Source: CBDHFF01 sp965262395
GTDB taxonomy: Bacteria > Pseudomonadota > Alphaproteobacteria > Rickettsiales > Anaplasmataceae
Length of the DNA: 64,000 nucleotides
Direction of reading: 5' to 3'
NCBI GenBank assembly: GCA_965262395.1
Contig: OZ253531.1
Coordinates: 868,001-932,000, forward strand
The notes beneath the pieces are model-generated. The model was given only the letters and a program-made list of their open reading frames with translations, was not told where the DNA came from and searched no databases. A program made the translations under genes and the position numbers. This document shows positions 8,491-17,672 of the stretch, in pieces; within the stretch, counting starts at the first letter, position 1, and each line of letters starts with the position of its first letter.

Positions 8491-10386
8491 TTATTCAAAA
8501 TCTCTAATATCTTTGCCAACCACGGTATTGCATAAATATCTTTCTGTCAATCCTAGAAGAACATCTTTAGAAATATTTTCTAAATTGCTTAACTTATTTT
8601 CTATTTCAGAATAATCATTGCTTAACATGGATTTCCTTAAAATTGCAATCTTTTCTTTGATTATCACTAAATCACAATCATCTGAATTGTTATCTTCTAA
8701 TTTAAGTAATTTTTCTATATTATTTATCTTTTGTTCTGCTATGAGTTTTATTTTTATTAATTGTTTTTCTTTGATAATACTCTCTATATTTTCTTTATAT
8801 GGCGCACTTAATATCTTAAATATTTTTTCTTCTGTTAAATCATGCGTGGGTTTTATTTCGATTTCTTGTTTAACGCCACTAATTTCTTCAGATGCACTAA
8901 CTGTCAATAATCCATCAGCATCTATGGTGAAATTTATTTTAATTTTTGCTTCTCCAGCTGGCATTGGTGGAATATCGGATAATATAATAGTTGCGAGCGA
9001 AATGTTCTTAGATATAATGTCGTACTCACCTTGACATATATGAATCTTAATTTTTGTCTGATAGTCCTTGTATGTAGTAAATGTTTCTGATTGTATTGAC
9101 GGTATAGGTGTGTTGCGCATAATAATTTTTTCTACTAATCCACCAACAGTTTCAATTCCCAATGATAAAGGTACAACATCAATTAATAAATTATTCCCTG
9201 TGCGCTTAACCAGGTTTTCGGCCTGAATTGCTGCTCCCATTACTACTACTTCTTCTGGATTTTTATGATCTAAAATTTTTTGTTTGCCAAAAATTTCAGA
9301 AATTCTATCTTTGAATATCTTAGTCCTTGTTGAGCCTCCTACTAAAATAACATTCTTTATATCCTCATTATTAATTTCAGCTTGTTCAATCGTGTTTTTC
9401 ATTATAGATATAGTTTCTTCTACAATATTATTGATTGCTATATTCAAATCTTCGGTTTTTAAAAATGCCATAATTTGTTTTCCATCAATTGTGAAATTGA
9501 TCTTACAGGCCTCATTATAGGTTAATCCTTCTTTAGCAATTTTTGCAATTCTTAATAATGATTTTTTTTCCTGCGTTGTGGGGGTATAATCTGCACTATA
9601 TTTTGCAATAATGTAATTCATGAATTGATAATCTAGATCGTCTCCTCCCAGGGTAGTATTGCCACCGATGGCTAAAACTTTAAATACGCCTTTAGTAAAT
9701 TTTAATATTGATATATCGAATGTGCCGCCCCCTAGATCATATATTGCATATATGCCTTCCCCTTCACTCTCTAATCCATATGCAACAGCCGCTGCTGTTG
9801 GTTCATTTATTAATCTTAGTACTTCAAGACCAGCTAGCTGAGCTGATAATTTTGTTGCTTGTCTTTCATTATCATTGAAATAAGCTGGTACTGTTATCAC
9901 TACTTTATTTACTGTTTTATTGTAGTGTTTCTCAGCAGATTTTTTAAGTGTATTGAGTATTTGTCCTGATATTTCCACGGGAGTAGCTGTAATATTCTCT
10001 CCTACTTTAATTTTTACTAATGCATTTTTAGGCCCTTCGTCCTTTACTGCAAATAATAATTTCTGTTCATCAGTTAATTCATTATAACTTTTGCCCATTA
10101 TTCTCTTTATAGAGTATACGCTATCTTCGTTATTTATAGCAGCTGTACCGACTGTAACTGAAGAATTTTCATATAAAACTACTGATGGTATTGCTGTAGT
10201 TCCTTCTTCATTAATAATAATTTCAGGATTGGAGTTCGTTGAGCAAGCAATTAAAGAATTAGTTGTGCCTAAATCTATACCCACTGCAAAATTAGTATCA
10301 TCACCTGCGGAATGATCTGGTTTTTCTTCAGTATCTATATCTAATATCTCTATTAAATCATCGTTTCCTACGCTTATATTTGTCAT
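8491..10386 (-). CDS. hscA: Fe-S assembly Hsp70 chaperone HscA
   Basis: Specialised Hsp70 that, with HscB, releases clusters from IscU. 631 residues. The ATPase domain shows GIDLGTTNSLIA near residue 37, IYDLGGGTFDIS near 214 and the ILVGGSTRTK loop near 347. The substrate-binding domain begins after the linker near DVVPLSLGIETVGG and continues to about residue 530, followed by a helical lid. The N-terminus carries about 30 extra acidic residues before the first beta strand. Placement between hscB and fdx distinguishes it from DnaK. Confidence 0.95.
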   Translation of the reverse strand: MTNISVGNDDLIEILDIDTEEKPDHSAGDDTNFAVGIDLGTTNSLIACSTNSNPEIIINEEGTTAIPSVVLYENSSVTVGTAAINNEDSVYSIKRIMGKSYNELTDEQKLLFAVKDEGPKNALVKIKVGENITATPVEISGQILNTLKKSAEKHYNKTVNKVVITVPAYFNDNERQATKLSAQLAGLEVLRLINEPTAAAVAYGLESEGEGIYAIYDLGGGTFDISILKFTKGVFKVLAIGGNTTLGGDDLDYQFMNYIIAKYSADYTPTTQEKKSLLRIAKIAKEGLTYNEACKINFTIDGKQIMAFLKTEDLNIAINNIVEETISIMKNTIEQAEINNEDIKNVILVGGSTRTKIFKDRISEIFGKQKILDHKNPEEVVVMGAAIQAENLVKRTGNNLLIDVVPLSLGIETVGGLVEKIIMRNTPIPSIQSETFTTYKDYQTKIKIHICQGEYDIISKNISLATIILSDIPPMPAGEAKIKINFTIDADGLLTVSASEEISGVKQEIEIKPTHDLTEEKIFKILSAPYKENIESIIKEKQLIKIKLIAEQKINNIEKLLKLEDNNSDDCDLVIIKEKIAILRKSMLSNDYSEIENKLSNLENISKDVLLGLTERYLCNTVVGKDIRDFE

Positions 10387-10411
10387 ATAAATGCCAACCC
10401 CAATACAAAAT

Positions 10412-10909
10412 CTATTCTTTAGACATGCTTAGCATCATTATAGAGCTTCTTTTTAATTTAGTCAAATATTTAAGTTCTATAGTATATTTTATCATACATT
10501 TTTTATTAGAGGTTTTTACAGCGTTTGTTATATTTTTTATACACTCTTGTATTAGTGCTTCTATATCATTTCTTATTTTTTTTAGTTCATCTTCATCTTC
10601 AGTTTGCGATATAATTTCATTAGTTTCCATTACCTTATTTAATAGATTTATATCAGGTTTTTCATTCTGAATCATTATATCATTTAAATATAAAATGTGC
10701 TCTGCTCTTGATAAGGTATGTTTTAGCGTATTGTATGCGTCATTAACTACGGAAGTATTGATTATAGCTTGTTTTATTGCATTTGCAGACCTAAAATTAT
10801 CAGGATGTAATTTTTTTTGTAAATTTATATACTTAGTTTCCAATAATTCAAAATCCAAGTCAAAGTTAACTGGTATATCAAATATTTTAAAATAATTATG
10901 ATTACGCAT
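10412..10909 (-). CDS. hscB: Fe-S assembly co-chaperone HscB
   Basis: J-domain partner of HscA. The chosen start is the ATG at 10909 (MRNHNYFKIFDIP), which overlaps the iscA stop in ATGCGTAA and has GGAG nine bases upstream. An upstream ATG at 10963 would lie inside iscA. The protein is then 165 residues, close to the family (about 170). The HPD motif occurs in LHPDNFRS near residue 39. The C-terminal helical bundle (about 90-160) binds IscU in this family. Confidence 0.92.
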   Translation of the reverse strand: MRNHNYFKIFDIPVNFDLDFELLETKYINLQKKLHPDNFRSANAIKQAIINTSVVNDAYNTLKHTLSRAEHILYLNDIMIQNEKPDINLLNKVMETNEIISQTEDEDELKKIRNDIEALIQECIKNITNAVKTSNKKCMIKYTIELKYLTKLKRSSIMMLSMSKE

Positions 10910-11285
10910 TAAAACTTTCTCCGCAACCACATTCACCTTTTTTATTAGGATTATTAAACACAAAACCTTGTTTGAGGTCAGTTTTTATATAGTCAATTTG
11001 TGATCCAAATATCACTAATATAGCCGATGGATCAATAAATATACTTATTTTTTGCTCTTTATAAGCCATTTCTACAAGCATATCACTTGCACTAATGTCT
11101 TCTACATAGCTTAATTTATACTGATATCCTGCGCATCCTCCTTTTTTGATACCAACTTTTATTCCTATAATATTCTTTTTTTTAGCAATAAGTGTAGCAA
11201 TTTTTTCTAACGCTATATCAGTAGCTGTTAACGGTATAGATTTTATATTACTGCTTCTACTTCTTTTAATAGATTTTTCTTCCAT
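10902..11285 (-). CDS. iscA: A-type Fe-S carrier IscA
   Basis: HesB/IscA scaffold-carrier of 127 residues. The three cluster cysteines are visible in GGCAGYQY (near residue 52) and in the C-terminal GECGCGESF. The N-terminal 15 residues (KRSRSSNIK) are an extra basic stretch. It lies within the isc operon, separated from iscU by a 135-base spacer and overlapping hscB by 8 bases. Confidence 0.95.
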   Translation of the reverse strand: MEEKSIKRSRSSNIKSIPLTATDIALEKIATLIAKKKNIIGIKVGIKKGGCAGYQYKLSYVEDISASDMLVEMAYKEQKISIFIDPSAILVIFGSQIDYIKTDLKQGFVFNNPNKKGECGCGESFNA

Positions 11286-11313
11286 AATTTACGACCAATA
11301 CAATATAAACATT

Positions 11314-11333
11314 AAACAAAACAAAACAAAACA
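11314..11333. repeat. AAAAC microsatellite in the iscU-iscA spacer
   Basis: Four consecutive AAAAC-type units lie within the 135-base gap between iscU and iscA. This gap is the longest inside the operon. A change in unit number would alter spacing only, not a reading frame. Confidence 0.6.
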
Positions 11334-11420
11334 TATACTAAGAAATAGTATGCTAAAAATATTTGAAGCAATATTTACCATTAAGTTAATTGTATAAAAT
11401 TTATATCTATTCAATGCAAT

Positions 11421-11987
11421 CTACGTTGTGTTTTTTGTTGAAAGTAAGACATTATCATTCCCTTGTTTAACTTTCTGTTGTTTTTCCATAAAGTCCTTAA
11501 TCGCTGCTTTTATTGCATCTTCGGCCAATACAGAACAATGAATTTTAACTGGAGGAAGTTCCAATTCAGTTGCTAAGTCTTTATTAGTTATAGTCTGAGC
11601 AAAATCTAACGTTTTATGCTTAATCTTTTCTGTCGCCAATGAACTAGCAGCAATTGCTGATCCACATCCAAATGTCTTAAATTTAACATCTTCTATTATA
11701 TACTTTATTTTGGTAACTTTTCTTGCTTTTTGTGTAGTGATGTTACCATCTTCATCTACGGTTTTTGTTTCAATTATATCTTCATTATCAAAGCTGTCAT
11801 CATTGTTTTCATCTATTATTTCTTCTGACTCATACTCTCTTTCTCCAACTTTTATTTGTAATTTCATTACATCGCCGCAAGCAGGAGCTCCAACAAGGCC
11901 AGTCCCTACTGTAGGGTCTTTTTTATCAAAAGCGCCAACATTGCGTGGTTTATCGTAATGATCTAATACTTTCTTACTATATGCCAT
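11421..11987 (-). CDS. iscU: Fe-S scaffold IscU with an acidic internal insertion
   Basis: Scaffold on which IscS builds the cluster. The conserved core is complete: MAYSKKVLDHYDKPRNVG, GAPACGDVM with Cys37 and Asp39, FKTFGCGSAIA with Cys108, the HscA-binding LPPVK at 144-148, and HisCys at 150-151. The protein has 188 residues where the family has about 128. Between KLQIKV (residue 47) and IEDVKFKT (residue 98) stands an extra stretch of about 44 residues, strongly acidic in its first half (E, D, N), and there are about 20 extra residues at the C-terminus. The insertion falls in the turn between two beta strands, so the fold may tolerate it. Confidence 0.95.
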   Translation of the reverse strand: MAYSKKVLDHYDKPRNVGAFDKKDPTVGTGLVGAPACGDVMKLQIKVGEREYESEEIIDENNDDSFDNEDIIETKTVDEDGNITTQKARKVTKIKYIIEDVKFKTFGCGSAIAASSLATEKIKHKTLDFAQTITNKDLATELELPPVKIHCSVLAEDAIKAAIKDFMEKQQKVKQGNDNVLLSTKNTT

Positions 11988-12001
11988 AATAAAATCCCCA
12001 A

Positions 12002-13426
12002 TTAATGTTTCCAGTGGATTGATTTTAAATCAATCCCTTCTTGAGCCATTTCATATAATGGACTCATTTCTAGCAATCTTTTAATTTTTTTTATCACTAG
12101 ATTCGCAGTATATATTACTTCTGCCCTAGTTGTAAACATACTTAAGCTAAATCTTATTGATGAATGTGCAATTTCTATGTCAACGTTCAGAGCTCTTAAC
12201 ACATAAGATGGTTCCAAAGAGGCTGAAGTGCATGCAGAACCTGAGCTCACAGCGACATCTTTGATGGCAATAATTATTGATTCTCCTTCCACATATGGGA
12301 AGCTTATATTTAAATTATTATCCAATCTTCTTTCTTTGGAGCCATTTAAAACTATATCGGGCAGTTCTTTTTTAATTTCATCAAATAATAAATTTCGAAG
12401 CTCTAGAACTTTTCTCTGTTTTGAGGACTGTATAATTTTATGTCCTTTTTCAGCAGCTTCCCCAAATCCAACAATTAACGCAAGCGGTAATGTTCCAGAT
12501 CTCATGCCTCTCTCTTGTCCGCCTCCATGAATTAGAGGACGCATTCTAACTCTAGGATTTTTGCGCCTAACATACAAGGCTCCTATCCCCATAGGTCCAT
12601 GCATTTTGTGCGATGATATGCTCATTAATGAGATGTTCATTTCTTCAACATCAAGAGGGGTTTTTGAAAATGCCTGAGCTGCGTCTGTATGGAACATTAC
12701 ATCATTTTCTTTACATATTTGTCCGATCTCTTTAAGTTGCTGTATAACTCCTATTTCATTATGCGCAGCTATAATTGATACTAATAATGTTGTTTCTTTT
12801 ATTGATTTTCGAAGTACATCAAGATCAACCAATCCATCTTCTTTCACAGGTAAATACGTTACATTTATATCATTGCCTTCTTCTAAATTTCTGCAACAAT
12901 CTAATACAGCTTTATGCTCGATCTGAGTAGTAATAATATGATCTTTTTTGCCTTTTTCAAAATAGTAATCTAAAACACCTTTTATTGCTAGATTATCAGA
13001 TTCTGTGGCACCAGATGTAAATATTATTTCTTTAGATTTTGCATTTATTACATCAGCTATCTGCTTTCGTGCATATTCAACTGCTTTTTCTGCTTCCCAA
13101 CCATATGGATGACTTCTTGAGTGAGGATTGCCGAATTCATATAAATACTTAGCCATCTTTTTTGCTGCTTCAGGGTGTAGCCTAGTTGTGGCATTGTTGT
13201 CCATATATATAGGGAAAACAAGGCTCTCTCCCTCTTCTTTTGTTAACGCTTCACGGCCAACTAATTCATCGATTAGCTTTTGACATTCTAAGGAACGAGC
13301 GCTAATTCTTGTTTCCTTTTCTTGCTTGGTTTCTTGCCAATGAACAATAGAGTCAACTAGGTCTATAGTTGCCTCTTCTCTAGTACAATTGGATATTAAC
13401 TTTTGCTCTGTTTCTATATTGGACAT
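12002..13426 (-). CDS. iscS: Cysteine desulfurase IscS with N-terminal extension
   Basis: PLP enzyme that takes sulfur from cysteine for clusters and tRNA thiolation. I chose the ATG at 13426 (MSNIETEQ), because AGGGA lies six bases upstream and it follows the stop of the upstream gene; ATGs at 13453 and 13477 are alternatives. The catalytic core begins at FPIYMDNNATT near residue 73. PLP lysine is in SSHKMHG, and the sulfur-carrying cysteine in SSGSACTSASLEP. The 70 residues before the core are charged and absent in E. coli IscS. The C-terminus ends GIDLKSIHWKH, as in proteobacterial IscS. Confidence 0.95.
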   Translation of the reverse strand: MSNIETEQKLISNCTREEATIDLVDSIVHWQETKQEKETRISARSLECQKLIDELVGREALTKEEGESLVFPIYMDNNATTRLHPEAAKKMAKYLYEFGNPHSRSHPYGWEAEKAVEYARKQIADVINAKSKEIIFTSGATESDNLAIKGVLDYYFEKGKKDHIITTQIEHKAVLDCCRNLEEGNDINVTYLPVKEDGLVDLDVLRKSIKETTLLVSIIAAHNEIGVIQQLKEIGQICKENDVMFHTDAAQAFSKTPLDVEEMNISLMSISSHKMHGPMGIGALYVRRKNPRVRMRPLIHGGGQERGMRSGTLPLALIVGFGEAAEKGHKIIQSSKQRKVLELRNLLFDEIKKELPDIVLNGSKERRLDNNLNISFPYVEGESIIIAIKDVAVSSGSACTSASLEPSYVLRALNVDIEIAHSSIRFSLSMFTTRAEVIYTANLVIKKIKRLLEMSPLYEMAQEGIDLKSIHWKH

Positions 13427-13436
13427 TCTTTCCCTA

Positions 13437-14906
13437 TTACTTAGATAGCCCATTATTATATAAATTTTTCCATACATTTGTAAAGCTTATAATATCTTTT
13501 TCTGTATTATTCCAACCTAGGCTTACCCTAATGCTAGATTCTATATAGTTATCTGGGATTTTCATTGCTAATAAAACTTTGGATTTTGATATAGTACCAG
13601 AAGAGCAGGCAGATCCCACGCTGACTGCAATATTATTCATATCAAAATGAACAAGCTGTGTTTCACCCTTGCATGTGGGCATTATAATACAGCTTGTGTT
13701 TGGTAATCTTTCTACGGAGCTGCCAATGATTAATTCTTTATTTATTGATAATTTTTCTTCCATGAGGTCTCTCAATTTCTTGATATACCCTTGCATTTTA
13801 ATTAATGTCTCTGGCAATATTTCTAAGGCCTTATATAGTCCAGAAATTGCATAAATATTTTCAGTTCCAGATCTTAAGAATTTCTCCTGACCACCACCTG
13901 TTATTAATGGGCTTATAGAAATATTTTTTTTGTATACTAAAACACCAGATCCATTTGGTGCACCAATCTTATGTCCTGAAATTGTAAACATATCTACAGG
14001 AAAATCTTCTACATTGAACTTTATTTTTCCTATAGCTTGAGAGGTGTCCATGTGTATATAGCCATTATATTTTTTGACTAATTCAATAATTTTTACTGCA
14101 GGTTGTATAATTCCAGTTTCATTATTGGCTAATATAATACTAACCAATATTTTTCCATTTAATTTACGCAACATATCTTCTAATTCATCTAAACATACTA
14201 TGCCATTGTTATTAACGTTAACGATATGTGGTGCAGTTATACTATTAATAATAGAGGGATGTTCTACAGATGAGCATATATATTCTAGATTATTGCTTCC
14301 TTTTAATAAGAGATTGTTTGCTTCTGTTCCTGATGATACAAACACCATATTATATTCATGACAACCGAATTGATGTTTGATCATACTTCTAGTTTGCTCT
14401 AGTATTTTTTTGCCCATTCTACCATATTTATGTACAGAAGATGGATTTATAGGATCATTCATTTTATGAATATGGGCTTTAACTGCTGACAATATAGGAG
14501 TGGTGGAATTGTAATCCATGTATATATAATAATCTTTGTTATTCTTTGATTTTAGCTCCTTGAGATAATTTATCTTAACTAGATCTTGTAATGTTAAAGA
14601 TGCTATACTATTATTAGTATAATTTTCTAATTGTAAGATAAATTGATCATCTTTAGCTACTAAGATCTTATTTATTGCTATAATTTTTAATATAGATAAA
14701 TTATCTTCTTTTATAGAAAGTTCGTATCTATTTTGATAGTGTAGTAGTATTTTATTTTCTACTAAAGTTTGTAATATTGAATGTATGGAGTCAGTAGGTA
14801 TCGTATGTTCATACGATAAAACTTCTATTTGATTGTCACGTTTTTTATTTATACAGATGTATAATAATATAATTATATAGTGACTTATAATACTTGATGT
14901 TACCAT
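13437..14906 (-). CDS. IscR-like (Rrf2) domain fused to a NifS-type cysteine desulfurase
   Basis: 489 residues in two parts. Residues about 1-118 follow the Rrf2/IscR plan: an N-terminal helix (TSSIISHYIIILLYICI), a helix-turn-helix region (IPTDSIHSILQTLVENKIL), a wing (YQNRYELS), a dimer helix (NLSILKIIAINKI) and an end segment SLTLQDLVKIN resembling IscR 'NITLGELVN'. The loop that holds IscR's three cluster cysteines is missing. From YIYMDYNSTTP (about 126) onward it is a NifS/IscS-like desulfurase with PLP lysine in SGHKIGAPNGSG and cysteine in VGSACSSGT. Rickettsiales typically have rrf2 followed by two nifS genes; here the first two are joined. It leads the isc operon and may no longer sense clusters. 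Confidence 0.85.
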   Translation of the reverse strand: MVTSSIISHYIIILLYICINKKRDNQIEVLSYEHTIPTDSIHSILQTLVENKILLHYQNRYELSIKEDNLSILKIIAINKILVAKDDQFILQLENYTNNSIASLTLQDLVKINYLKELKSKNNKDYYIYMDYNSTTPILSAVKAHIHKMNDPINPSSVHKYGRMGKKILEQTRSMIKHQFGCHEYNMVFVSSGTEANNLLLKGSNNLEYICSSVEHPSIINSITAPHIVNVNNNGIVCLDELEDMLRKLNGKILVSIILANNETGIIQPAVKIIELVKKYNGYIHMDTSQAIGKIKFNVEDFPVDMFTISGHKIGAPNGSGVLVYKKNISISPLITGGGQEKFLRSGTENIYAISGLYKALEILPETLIKMQGYIKKLRDLMEEKLSINKELIIGSSVERLPNTSCIIMPTCKGETQLVHFDMNNIAVSVGSACSSGTISKSKVLLAMKIPDNYIESSIRVSLGWNNTEKDIISFTNVWKNLYNNGLSK

Positions 14907-15138
14907 TTAATTATGACCAAAATTTGACAAATTACCATTATTAGTTTATTCTTAGTGGCATAGGAAGATTGTAATGGCACTATAAAGTAGATCTGTTGCT
15001 TCCTTGTACGATGAGTGAATTATGACATATATGAGAATATTACTTAATATATAGATGTCAATTGTTAGTTTATTTTTACAATAATACGGATTCTATTATA
15101 TATTTCAATAATAGATTTAAGATTTGGGGGTATAATCA

Positions 15139-15990
15139 ATGAGTGATGTGTTTAATGAAGTATTTATACAAAGATGTGCCGGAAGAACTCAAGGTAGGTT
15201 TTTTAAGGGACATAATGAGAATTTACCCGTTGTTCTTTTATTGCCACCTGATCCCAGGCTTAATGCATCAATGAATAATAAAGTAATACGTTCTATATTT
15301 TGTTTGTTGGTTGAGAAGGGGTTCTCTGTTCTTGCAATAAATTATCGAGGCGTGGGTAAATCAGAAGGTATCTATGAGCAAGGTAGCTGTGAGGTGCCAG
15401 ATGCTTCCGCTGCTATAGATTGGATTCAGGAGAATGTAAAATTTTCTCATATATGGGTAGCTGGTTTTTCTTTTGGAGCATGGATAGGTATGCAATTACT
15501 TATGAGGCGTCCTGAGATAGCTAATTTCATTTCTATTTCTTTACCATTGGGAAAGTATGATTTTTCCTTCCTTTCGCCATGTCCTACTCCTGGTATTATT
15601 ATTCATGGTGAAGATGATTCCATAGTTCCTGTTGATTCTATTTCTCAATTGGTTTACGGATTACACCAACAAAGAGATTATCAATTTATAACACACAAAG
15701 TGATTAAGAATGCTGATCATTTATTTTCATCTAAACAAGAAAGATCATCATTATGTGATGTTATATCTTCTCATATAGAAGATAGATTAAATGCTGTAGA
15801 GGAAGTTGATTTGTATGCAAAAAAAGAAATTAATATGTTTATAGATGATGATGATGAATATCATAACGATGATAGTGACGACTATAACGATGAGGATGAG
15901 GATGAGGACGATGATGACTTCATAGAAGGTAATGATGAGATTGATGGCATAGAGGAAGAAAAGAAAGAAAGTATTGAAGTAGAAGTATAA
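15139..15990 (+). CDS. Alpha/beta hydrolase with acidic C-terminal tail
   Basis: 283 residues. The first 220 are an alpha/beta hydrolase of the COG2945 type: INYRGVGKSEG (oxyanion region), the nucleophile elbow GFSFGAW near residue 112, acid in HGEDDSIVP, and histidine in NADHLF. The substrate is unknown. Residues about 230-283 are an added tail made mostly of D and E (runs of DDDDE, EDEDEDDDD). A GGGGG ribosome-binding site lies 10 bases before the ATG. It is divergent from the isc operon. Confidence 0.85.
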   Translation: MSDVFNEVFIQRCAGRTQGRFFKGHNENLPVVLLLPPDPRLNASMNNKVIRSIFCLLVEKGFSVLAINYRGVGKSEGIYEQGSCEVPDASAAIDWIQENVKFSHIWVAGFSFGAWIGMQLLMRRPEIANFISISLPLGKYDFSFLSPCPTPGIIIHGEDDSIVPVDSISQLVYGLHQQRDYQFITHKVIKNADHLFSSKQERSSLCDVISSHIEDRLNAVEEVDLYAKKEINMFIDDDDEYHNDDSDDYNDEDEDEDDDDFIEGNDEIDGIEEEKKESIEVEV

Positions 15991-16457
15991 GTATAATACA
16001 TAAACTATAAATATAGTTTGGCTATGATCAGAATAGCAAATAAGGTTTAATGAATTATCAAAAGCATTATTTTTGAGGCGGCATTTGAAAGTTGAATGCT
16101 GCGCTGATCAGTTGCTATTTATTGTGTATCTTAATTTATATCAAGATGTGTAATATGTAATTAATTTATTGTTGTATTATTGTCTTTCTAGCAAAAAGAA
16201 TTTGTGCATACCATCGACTACGTTATTCGAATAAAGGTAAGGTTTTAAGAATAAGTTACATAATTACTCTATTCAGACGTAACTATTTCTTAACAAGAAG
16301 CAATAAAACATTTAATTTAATTTTTTAAATTTATTATTGCAATTATGCTACTATCCTTACTTTAATCTAATCCAATGAAGTAGTAGTTGTAATTTCGGTT
16401 ATTACATTAGTATCTTTTAGCATCTTTTTTCAAAGGGATTTTTCTTTGTTAATTATC
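15991..16457. other. 467-base gene-free interval
   Basis: No credible open frame or RNA gene was seen. An 8-bp AT hairpin (16002-16019) follows the hydrolase gene but lacks a T-run. One copy of the dispersed 62/66-bp repeat lies at 16282-16343. The rest is AT-rich sequence with frequent stops. Confidence 0.6.
16282..16343 (-). repeat. Dispersed repeat, copy A (inverted relative to copy B)
   Basis: From ACTATTTCTTAACAAGAAGC to TTATTATTGCAAT this 62-bp stretch is the reverse complement of 35752-35817, apart from one 4-base gap. Over the shared bases the match appears perfect. It lies in a gene-free interval. Confidence 0.85.
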
Positions 16458-17639
16458 CTATTTTCGGGTATCTGGCACTTGCTCAGTTTCTTCTTTACCT
16501 TCTGCTGCTGCTAGCGCCTCACTATTTGGTATAACAAGTGTGCTATCCGCTGTATCTGTTGTAATAATAGTAGATAGTTCTGCAGAGGAATCTGTCTGAT
16601 CGCTGTCTGTCCTTGATTCCAATATCATTCCTGTCATTAATTTTACTTGTTCTTCAGAGAATGCAGTCATTGATGTTGATGGGCGTTTTTGTACATAGTT
16701 CATGTAATGTTTAACGAACATTAAATCATTTTCTTTAATCTTTTTCATATCTTTTTTGAGCAGAGATTTTAATTCAGATAAATGTTCCACTAGTTCTTTG
16801 GGCATTTGTAAGTGCTTTAGATCCCTCATAAATTTGTTGTATAGATATGTATGATATCTTGTTGCACATGTGTTTTGCCTTACCTGGCTTACATTGGATG
16901 GTATTGGTGAATATTCAGTATTATATAAGGATAGTTCTAAATTAATGCAAACAAACCTTAATGATTGTATGCCAGCAATAAATGAGCACCTAAACTTTTC
17001 TATAAAAGAGACTTGATCTTTTAATTGATCCTCACATGGACTCATAACTGAACGTTCTAATGAGTCCATTACATGCTGTATTTGGAAACTTAATTTTACT
17101 ATTGTTGCAATCTCTTTTCGGCAAGAGGCTACTGTCATTTTGAAGTATCGCTCATCTTCATAATAAACAAAATTTCTTAGGAAATTACCTGACGCATCTG
17201 TATATTGTATACTTTTGGATAAGATTCTTCCTATATTCTTTAAACATTCTTCTATCAATGTTATTGTGGGTTGAATAAACTTATTGATATATAATATAAG
17301 ATTAAATTGTATTTTATTTTGTAATCTTGTACAGTTTAGACTCCGTATAAATTTTTTGATACACACAATTAAATTAGTAACACAGAGGAGTGATCTATTT
17401 TCGTGGTGACTAATATTAATAGACTTTAGAGAAAGAGACTCTGAAGCATGTAGAGAAAAAGAGTCTGAAGCATGGAAACGCACAACTACTGTATGTTCTA
17501 CAATTCCAACAAAATCAAATAAAATAAGACAACGACTCCTATAAGATGGAATCCATGCAGGGTTCTGTTGTGTTGCTCTCTGGCTAGTTTTTTTTAGTGC
17601 ACTTCTATTACGTTTTACAGAGGCAGTCTTCATATCCAT
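16458..17639 (-). CDS. Orphan protein with an internal 8-residue duplication
   Basis: 393 residues, no family recognised and no signal peptide. The N-terminus is basic (KRNRSALKKTSQR). Residues about 55-72 contain a duplicated FHASDSFS / LHASESLS unit encoded by a 24-bp tandem repeat. The middle is rich in predicted helix (KKFIRSLNC, IEECLKNIGRIL, MDSLERSV, LSELKSLLKKDMKKIKEND). The last 60 residues are low-complexity S, T, D, E. It lies 33 bases after eno on the same strand. It is possibly a secreted effector, but nothing in the sequence proves that. Confidence 0.65.
   Translation of the reverse strand: MDMKTASVKRNRSALKKTSQRATQQNPAWIPSYRSRCLILFDFVGIVEHTVVVRFHASDSFSLHASESLSLKSINISHHENRSLLCVTNLIVCIKKFIRSLNCTRLQNKIQFNLILYINKFIQPTITLIEECLKNIGRILSKSIQYTDASGNFLRNFVYYEDERYFKMTVASCRKEIATIVKLSFQIQHVMDSLERSVMSPCEDQLKDQVSFIEKFRCSFIAGIQSLRFVCINLELSLYNTEYSPIPSNVSQVRQNTCATRYHTYLYNKFMRDLKHLQMPKELVEHLSELKSLLKKDMKKIKENDLMFVKHYMNYVQKRPSTSMTAFSEEQVKLMTGMILESRTDSDQTDSSAELSTIITTDTADSTLVIPNSEALAAAEGKEETEQVPDTRK
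17428..17475. repeat. 24-bp tandem duplication inside the 393-residue orphan gene
   Basis: Two consecutive 24-bp units (each AGAGAAA-A/G-AGA-...CTGAAGCATG) with about three mismatches. The duplication keeps the frame and gives two similar HAS(D/E)S segments. Confidence 0.8.
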
Positions 17640-17672
17640 AATTAATAACCAATTTATTATTAATAAAGTAAA

